DNA of 64,000 nucleotides from Undaria pinnatifida. Taxonomy: Eukaryota; Sar; Phaeophyceae; Laminariales; Alariaceae. Below are positions 63,421 to 64,000 of the stretch, in pieces. Position 1 is the first letter of the stretch; each line of letters starts with the position of its first letter. The stretch lies in assembly GCA_012845835.1 (NCBI GenBank), contig JABAKD010000019.1, forward strand, positions 6,654,994 through 6,718,993, written 5' to 3'. Made by a program: the position numbers and the translations under genes. Below the pieces are notes generated by a model. It was not told the origin of the DNA, did not search any database, and was given only the letters and a program-made list of their open reading frames with translations.

Positions 63421-63990
63421 GCAGTCAGATACCTGGTACCTAATTTGGCGACAGAGTGCTACCCTTATGGTCGCACGCATTGTTGCCGGGAGGCAGTGAC
63501 AAAAAAATTCTCGCGCCTGGCGTATTTAGAGCACAGCATAAACAAACAGTAGCACCTGTTTGCGCTGGTCGGTGTTACTTGCCCGGTGACTTGGGCTTAA
63601 TTTTATTTAGTTTTCAATGAGTTTTTTTTAAGCTATCGTGTTTGGTATTGCTCATAAGAACTATCTGTACATTGCATCCTCTCCCGAAAAAGAAACCCGG
63701 TCTACCAGTCAATAATTCTTGTTTCTTTTTTTTAGGTGTCCTGTACTGTAGTACAAGTACAAGGCCACGGGCTTTTCCAACGTGAATACCGCCGTATCTG
63801 GTATCGCCCATAAGAACGCCCTTTGCACTTGCAACACCCCCTGGATTTCAAGCCAACCGCATCCCGAATGGGAACCTTGTAGTGTCGTAACATTCCGTCT
63901 ACCCTTCAAGTCGTACTGGTACTTTTTTTTTCTTTCTTTTTTTTTTTTTTTATTCTCCGGCGGATGGGGAAAAATAAAGCTTAAGCTCAC
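63421..63990 (-). other. Intron sequence at the right edge
   Basis: Nothing coding recognised. The segment 63560-63890 resembles 44345-44530 (shared ATCCCGAAxGGGAACCTTGT), so both belong to another dispersed repeat. Confidence 0.5.
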
Positions 63991-64000
63991 CACACTTCCA
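63991..64000 (-). CDS. VPS13: Possible 3' end of a further VPS13 exon at the window edge
   Basis: The last ten bases of the window, read on the minus strand, are followed by a good donor, GTGAGC. If they are exon, reading them as ending in two bases of a codon would match the phase needed by the exon at 62382-62579. The evidence is only a splice site and a phase. Confidence 0.25.

Noticed and set aside
63709-63993. Minus-strand frame at the right edge as an exon
   Set aside because: It lies in a dispersed repeat also seen near 44345-44530 and ends in low-complexity A/T sequence.

Overview
The window is nuclear DNA of an intron-rich eukaryote. Small exons (57 to 556 nt, apart from a 1.28 kb last exon) are separated by introns averaging about 0.8 kb. 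The introns are full of microsatellites, local tandem duplications and short non-autonomous transposons. This density, with the domain make-up of the main gene, suggests a stramenopile, most likely a brown alga of the Ectocarpus type. That placement is inference; no sequence here proves it. No bacterial operons, CRISPR arrays, rRNA genes or intact tRNA genes were seen.

Layout. (1) Bases 1-10522, plus strand: the 3' part of a multi-exon gene. Nine phase-consistent exons give 634 residues ending in a stop at 10520-10522. I do not recognise the family. (2) Bases 10523-16702: no gene found; tandem duplications and dispersed repeats. (3) Bases 16703-18577, minus strand: a long GC-rich ORF (624 residues) with a short SHOCT-like N-terminal motif and low-complexity Gly/Ser/Pro sequence. 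It is either a separate gene or the last exon of the next gene, because a splice that would join them is in frame. (4) Bases 19536 to beyond 62579, minus strand: a giant VPS13 (bridge-like lipid transfer protein) gene. I resolved 42 exons by conserved motif, splice dinucleotides and codon phase. Together they encode the C-terminal 3047 residues; the N-terminal chorein and rod-forming part lies beyond the right edge. The two main genes are convergent.

The VPS13 fragment carries, in order: a VAB/SHR-BD adaptor-binding region (residues about 70-970 of the fragment) interrupted by a PDZ domain and an acidic linker; a first C2 domain (about 1130-1290); long charged linkers; a second C2 domain (about 1800-1925); the VPS13 C-terminal region with its amphipathic helices (about 1960-2510); and a PH-like tail (from about 2640). 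VPS13 proteins move bulk glycerolipid between organelles at contact sites. The extra PDZ and C2 modules would add protein-partner and membrane or phosphoinositide targeting.

The most striking unexplained pattern is in the introns. At least six hold decayed, partial copies of a nearby exon, splice site included, and many others consist of 50-260 bp tandem repeats, several of which repeat a splice-site region. Several transposon families can also be defined from the window alone: a tRNA-derived SINE (two long copies), a hAT-like MITE with probable 8-bp target duplications, and at least three further short families with inverted ends.
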